In this document: positions 59,574 to 64,000 of the stretch, in pieces
How positions within the stretch are numbered: position 1 is the first letter of the stretch
How the letters are laid out: each line of letters starts with the position of its first letter
Assembly: GCA_023897205.1 (NCBI GenBank)
Contig: JAHWDD010000007.1
Span: forward strand, 3,286,001-3,350,000
Origin: Exophiala sp. HKRS030
Taxonomy: Eukaryota; Ascomycota; Eurotiomycetes; Chaetothyriales; Herpotrichiellaceae
Direction of reading: 5' to 3'
Length of the DNA stretch: 64,000 bases
Position numbers and translations under genes: made by a program
The notes under the pieces: model-generated
Told to the model about the DNA's origin: nothing
The model's database searches: none
What the model saw: only the letters and a program-made list of their open reading frames with translations

Positions 59574-61112
59574 AAACTTAAGACCATGAATATGTGTAAC
59601 AGTATAGATTTTGACACGATACAGGAACACGGCGCCAGGAATTTCTACTGATACTAAAAAGCAAAGTGCAAACTATGGCTTGGTTTGATATTGGGTTGAC
59701 ATTTTCCAATTCCGTCCATCTCGATATCCAAGCGACGGCGAGAAATTCCAGACAGATTTTGCTCCAGATCCTCTCCCAAAATTAATTGCTTGGTGTGTGC
59801 GTGTCTGGGAAGGGTCAATGGACCTGAGAGTGGGGGCGCTGGTGAACAGGGAGGAAACTGTGCTAGTTGGTTAGCCTCTTGCAGTTGCGTGCTGTAATAC
59901 CATCTGCAACGCCCTGCAGCCAAAAGCATGCCACTTGGTGCTGGGAAGTCAAAGGAGGAGCAACCCTTGCCGGACGAACGACACCGTGCGTTGCTCCAAG
60001 CTTCGTAGCGCTGCGTCAAGGATGCGTTGTCCTAATGCCTAGTTGAAGTTACTCCCAATGTACGGAAGTCTGTAGGTTCGTCCTCCAGGGGACCACCTGG
60101 GTTGCTGGAAGACATGGAAGGATCAGATTGAGATGAGCGAATCTGTTGGAACTTCCTCGATCTAGACTTGCCGCAGCCTGGTAAACTGATGGGATAGGAC
60201 GTTTCACAGCACAAGGTAAACAAAGAAATCAATTCAGCCTCAGTCCTTCTCCAGCCCTAATAACACGAGATCCGTCAATAAAGCCCATGTCGGTTCTCAA
60301 GTTTGGCTATTCCCAATTGTTCATATTGACGCATGTGCTTGAAGTCTCTTGGAGCACGACCGCCTGGGCGGTAGCGGGGAGTTGTAAGCCGTATCAAGTC
60401 CCTAGGACAGCCGACTGAGCAACGACGGGCTCTCGGCGCTGCCTGGCTGAGAACCCATGGCTGGGGAACACACGGACCGTCGCTCGACGCCTGGCTAGCC
60501 CAAACTCAATGCATAAACACACCCACTTTGCACCTTTGCACCTGGATGTTGCCCCCTTCGGCTTGGGTTTGCCCCTGCGGCTTGGGTGAGCCCCCTAAGA
60601 AACACGATACAATCGAAGCTTCAAGGAAAGTCCCGTTTGGTTGGACAGGTCAAGCTTCTCCGACCTTACCGATCAAGTAGTCGTTCTTTACGATCAGACT
60701 TCATGGCTCCGGGGATGACTCCATACCCGTTCTTGGAAGAAATGTTTGACTTTGGATTGTCCCGTTGCGATAAGATGACTTGCAAAAAAGCCCGAGGACT
60801 GCATATCAAGATCCGAGAGTCTGGTACTACAAGCAATGTCAAAATCCTTGTTGTTCAACTATATTTTCAATGCGCAGCAAAACAAGGAGTGCAAAGAGCT
60901 ACTTGCCTTGACCGGCCAGTCAAGTTAGTCAAGGACGAGTCCCGATAAACCCTTTCACCCCACCCCCCACGATCTTTCACTTCGTTCTAACTACTGTGGC
61001 TAGTCGCAGACTCCCGCAGCTGCCCAGTAGGATTTCCGGACGGTTTCCAGGAAGAGTCTAGCTGCGACGTACGAGATTGCGAAAATTCCCTGACAACGTG
61101 CAAGATTTGTCT
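59574..61112. other. Gene-poor region before the inverted-repeat element
   Basis: About 1.5 kb with no supported gene. It has a C6 run near 60963 and approximate repeats of GCTTGGGTTTGCCCC type near 60555-60595. The last 9 bp (61104-61112) are one copy of the target duplication of the adjacent element. Confidence 0.45.
61104..61112 (+). repeat. Left copy of 9-bp target site duplication
   Basis: GATTTGTCT lies directly outside the left inverted repeat and is repeated exactly outside the right one (61537-61545). A perfect 9-bp duplication is what Mutator-like transposases usually make. Confidence 0.75.
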
Positions 61113-61180
61113 GAGACTCACTAGTTGCACAGGCACGGTTGACTAGTTGCACAGGCATCTAACCCTAATCCGGACTAGTG
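61113..61180 (+). repeat. Left terminal inverted repeat
   Basis: 68 bp, with two copies of a 15-bp core at 22-bp spacing, then CATCTAACCCTAATCCGG and ACTAGTG. Confidence 0.8.
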
Positions 61181-61367
61181 TACTACACTTCTTTATGCTG
61201 AAGAGTAAAATTCTTAAGGAAAACGCCAAGACCTAAGCTACCTAAGTCTCAAAGTAGACTAGCGTAGACTAAATCCGCGCTTTTGATTCGTTAAGTTGAA
61301 TTACGTCGTAGCTTAAAATCGAAAAGGAATGGAATCTTATGATCCTTAAACTCGACATAGGGATTAG

Positions 61368-61375
61368 TCACGTGA
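61368..61375. promoter_or_regulatory. TCACGTGA octamer inside the inverted-repeat element
   Basis: A perfect palindromic TCACGTGA lies in the unique middle part of the element. The same octamer occurs in the promoters at 42164 and 48832. Whether it functions is unknown. Confidence 0.4.
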
Positions 61376-61446
61376 TTGCGTCTAAAGTGGAGTCTATAGT
61401 GCGGAGTGTAGAGAAAGGCCGGCTCCTCGGGGTTGCGAATCGTCAT

Positions 61447-61536
61447 CACTAGTCCTAATTAGGACTAGATGCCTGTGCAACTAGTCAACCGTGCCTGTGC
61501 AACTAGTCAACCGTGCCTGTGCAACTAGTGAATCTC
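61447..61536 (-). repeat. Right terminal inverted repeat
   Basis: 90 bp, with three core copies (61470-61484, 61492-61506, 61514-61528). Its inner end includes a perfect 16-bp palindrome AGTCCTAATTAGGACT (61451-61466 region). Confidence 0.8.
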
Positions 61537-61545
61537 GATTTGTCT
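61537..61545 (+). repeat. Right copy of 9-bp target site duplication
   Basis: GATTTGTCT directly follows the right inverted repeat, identical to 61104-61112. Confidence 0.75.
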
Positions 61546-63135
61546 GGTCCATCGCTTACCGAGGCCCGCTGGATGTACCGTACATACTCCGTACAGGCGA
61601 GATCATCAGGCAATTAGGCAATCAAGCAATCAAGCGATGGGTGGGCGCAAGCAGGACTACTTGCTAAATGCCTGTCTGGTAGTTGTGGTGGCCATGATCA
61701 ACGCGCCAGATTCCCTGTTCCGGTATGCTTGCATGCAACTAAAAGTGAAAGAACAGACTATCATGTCTGGATAAAAGGTACACCCTCACGACAGGCTAAT
61801 AGCCTTAGATAGGCGTGGCATTCCTCCCCCTCCCTCGTGCATGAGTTGGACAGGAAGAAGTCAACGCCCGATGGTGGGGTCCTGAAGGCTGTGGGCGCTG
61901 CCTTCAAGACTCTAACTAACCAGTAAAGTAGTTGCTGTACATAGTAGGCTTCAAGTAAAGAAACTCCACGGTAGGAACGGAGTGGATCCCAGAGCATTTG
62001 ATGGGTCCGAAACTTGCGCACTCTCCTCTCTGCCGCACCCGTTCATGGTTTCTTCTTTCGAATGTGATAATCCTACGTACCACCAACTTCTGAGACTTGA
62101 CTACTTGGTCATGATGCAACAGTAGCTTAACCAGCAGGAGCAAGTAGAAAGTGTAACTACTTGTCCAGGTACTTGCTTAGATGTTGAGAAGGATGACTCG
62201 TTTGCAGATCCGGGACAACGGAGCGAGTACCCAAGTTCTTGATAGTTCGATCGGTGCTTGTGTGTGGACCCCTTCGTTTATTGAGTTTCTTTCGCCTCGG
62301 GTGAAACACACGTTGTTGTCGTTTTGAGTTAGTTGTCGTTAGTTGGTGGGACATTCTCTGCGGGAGCCATCCACCTAGGTGCCATCGGTGCCGTGGGTGC
62401 TAATAATGACTCCATCCGGGATATCGTAGCGTCACCTCTGCTAACTAACTAACTTGGACATGTCTAAGTACACTTGGTACCTAGCAGTCCGCTTTTGCTA
62501 GGCTACATCAATTTCTATCAAGCCTGCATCCATTGACTGCGATCAGGATTCCCATATCTCCTGGAATTCTCCCACGGCACGGAACGTGTACATCCCGAGT
62601 ATTTACATTATAGCACCAACTTAACTAAACTAGGACGCGTGGGAGGGCACGATCTTCTGGCTCGAGGGGCTCCAAACCAAACTGCTCAGGTACCAGGATT
62701 GATTGCAGTGTCATGATTCGTCGTATTAATCCTGGATGCCTGACAAGCTCGATACGCTCGCACGCCACAGGAACAGATTAGACCTCACGGGCGAGGCACT
62801 CGACTTACGGATGGCACAGGGACCGAAAACACAGAATCTATTTTCTTTGTCCTCAATCTCTACTGGAGACTCCGTGCTGGTGCTTACGCTGACAACTGTC
62901 AAGCAAGGGCAAAGACATCACTCTTAGCGAGGTTTTGTTAGAACAGCACTGTTAGCCCTGGGGCATCGGCACTGTTCATCCTTGCTTTCGGCACGCTGTA
63001 GATGGCTGGGATTGCATGTCGTCTGAAGAATCATTCGAGAGCCGCTCTTTCTCTTCGTCCCTGGTGGTAAAGGTTGCTGGAACACCCGTTGTTCTTCCTC
63101 TTAGTCGTCGCTAGTTTCATCTATGCACACACAAC
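61546..63135. other. Gene-poor region before the acetyltransferase, nothing recognised
   Basis: About 1.6 kb with many stop codons in all frames and small TAACTAAC- and CAATCAAGCAATCAAGC-type repeats (near 61608-61635 and 62440). The last few hundred bases should be the acetyltransferase promoter. Confidence 0.45.
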
Positions 63136-64000
63136 ATGCCGATACGTGTAGCACGGTACTCCGACCTCGATCAGATCGTCAATCTGCTGGCGGCAAGTTT
63201 CTCGGGAGAAGAACTGCACGATCATATATTCCCATACCGTCGACAGTATCCTGTCGATTATCTTCGAGCTTGGCGGCAAAAGATCGCGGAGTGGTGGTGG
63301 GATTACGACAGACTTTGGGTCGTTAACTACGAAACAGTTGACGATGAGGCACGGAGAGCTAGGCAACCTGAGAGGTTGACGGGGTTGCCCAGTGGCATAG
63401 AGCTGGTCTAGGTACAGAAATGGTCTGGGGCGTCAGGTGGTGGGATCCAAGTAAGTGCAATTAATCTTCCTTTTGTCTAAGTCTTACGAACAAAGACTTT
63501 TTGTTGAGCGAAGAACTCAACGTCGAGGCGAACCCCTTCTACTTTAGCCTTGTATCAGCTACGTTCCGTTTATGATGACCACATGTGGACATTCTGGGCA
63601 AGACTAATTGGTCCTCCTCAGGACGGCTCATTGTCAAGCTTGTCACGCTTTACAACATCATTCAACGCAGTCTTTTCACGAACCGAGCAGAACGATCACC
63701 TTCAATAACCGATCCTGTTCCGTTGAACAAATGGAACTTCGGTCCTTCGATGTGGCCATTCGTCTCGCATCATTTCACGGAACCCCCGTATAGACGCAAT
63801 CATTGGGAATTGAGTGTGCTCGGGGTCCATCCTGATTTCCATAAACGTAGTATAGGTCGTAGTTTAGTAGCGTGGGGTCTCCAGAGAGCAAGGTCCGACG
63901 GCGTACCGGCTGTCGTGATCGGAGCCAAAGGCACAGAGAATTTCTATCAGAGATGTGGCTTCGAATTGTATGTGGGAGCATGTCCGGACCAGGAATACGT
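63136..64000 (+). CDS. GNAT-family N-acetyltransferase, 3' incomplete, with one apparent frameshift
   Basis: The enzyme transfers acetyl from acetyl-CoA to an amine; the substrate is unknown. Exon 1 (63136-63450) starts MPIRVARYSDLDQIVNLLAASFSGEEL, the usual first strand and helix. Exon 2 runs from 63622 past the window end. It carries the acetyl-CoA binding region VLGVHPDFHKRSIGRSLVAWGLQRA, followed by VPAVVIGAKGTENFYQRCGFEL. Within exon 1 the frame shifts at G4 63381-63384. One added G gives LTGVAQWHRAGLGTEMVWGVRWWDP, and only then does the exon end at the phase that exon 2 needs. The intron is 171 nt (63451-63621), GT-AG. The protein resembles fungal GNATs of about 230-250 residues. The C-terminus is cut off by the window. 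Confidence 0.85.

Larger units (their letters stand above)
61113..61536. mobile_element. Non-autonomous inverted-repeat DNA element (MITE-like, 9-bp target duplication)
   Basis: A 424-bp element. The left end (61113-61180, 68 bp) and the right end (61447-61536, 90 bp) are inverted repeats. They differ only by a few substitutions and by one extra 22-bp unit on the right. The outer ends read GAGACTCACTAG and, in reverse, GAGATTCACTAG. The core CTAGTTGCACAGGCA occurs twice on the left (61121-61135, 61143-61157) and three times inverted on the right, at exact 22-bp spacing. The inside (about 265 bp) has no open frame of note, so a transposase must come from elsewhere. Both flanks carry GATTTGTCT. 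Long inverted repeats, GAG-type ends and a 9-bp duplication point to a Mutator-like derivative. The family assignment is inference. Confidence 0.8.

Noticed and set aside
11515..63384. Programmed -1 ribosomal frameshifting as the explanation for the ten frame breaks
   Set aside because: The genes are unrelated, have single-frame orthologues as far as I know, and the sites share only short G/C runs without a common slippery heptamer or pseudoknot. Sequencing error is simpler.
1..64000. tRNA, rRNA genes and CRISPR arrays
   Set aside because: GTTCGA-like matches were checked by eye and none had the surrounding cloverleaf pattern; no rRNA-like or regularly spaced direct-repeat array was seen apart from the element ends at 61113-61536.

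Overview
The window is nuclear DNA of a filamentous ascomycete (Pezizomycotina). The evidence is compact genes with 45-95 nt GT-AG introns and CTAAC/CTAAT-like branch sites, plus families typical of these fungi: a Clr5-domain protein, a CMT1/CAP59 mannosyltransferase, a Pth11-like rhodopsin-domain protein, Dal5-type permeases, a secreted GMC oxidoreductase and an Argonaute with a D-E-D-D PIWI site. The class cannot be fixed from the sequence alone.

Layout from left to right: a 3' gene fragment (1-126); RPB10 on minus in four tiny exons (770-1251); a class I methyltransferase (2177-3037 +); a TauD/TfdA dioxygenase (3758-5113 -); a Dal5-type MFS permease (6492-8549 -); Argonaute (10527-14023 -); PDS5 (15114-19705 -); a DUF1349 protein (20467-21057 -); a CMT1-type mannosyltransferase (23349-24988 +); an RRM-like protein (25657-27270 +); a sodium:solute symporter (28002-30570 +); SLX4 (32118-34885 -); a GMC oxidoreductase (35799-37734 +); a small membrane protein (38536-39045 -); a Clr5 protein (40477-42090 +); a histone-deacetylase-like hydrolase (42393-43486 +); a multi-pass membrane protein (45637-47093 +); a mitochondrial Bax-inhibitor/GHITM protein (47578-48659 -); a second Dal5-type permease (49036-50931 -); CGI121 of KEOPS (52887-53596 -); an amino-acid/choline-type permease (54747-57005 -); a rhodopsin-domain protein (58104-59573 +); a gene-poor stretch with a 424-bp inverted-repeat element; and the start of a GNAT acetyltransferase (63136 to the window end).

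The genes do not form one pathway. Core nuclear functions (RPB10, PDS5, SLX4, Argonaute, CGI121) are interleaved with accessory nutrient genes (dioxygenase, permeases, symporter, GMC oxidase). No secondary-metabolite backbone gene, CRISPR array, rRNA or convincing tRNA was seen. I did not find a clearly new biological system.

The strongest overall pattern is technical. Ten otherwise normal genes each carry exactly one apparent one-base deletion, at or next to a short G/C run, always in the same direction. No GT-AG intron repairs the frame in any of them, and adding one base gives a full-length reading frame in every complete case. This looks like homopolymer under-calling in the assembly rather than ten independent pseudogenes. 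The most interesting biological signals are the inverted-repeat element with a perfect 9-bp target duplication (61113-61536), an 11-nt micro-exon in the permease gene, and the GC-AG intron of RPB10.
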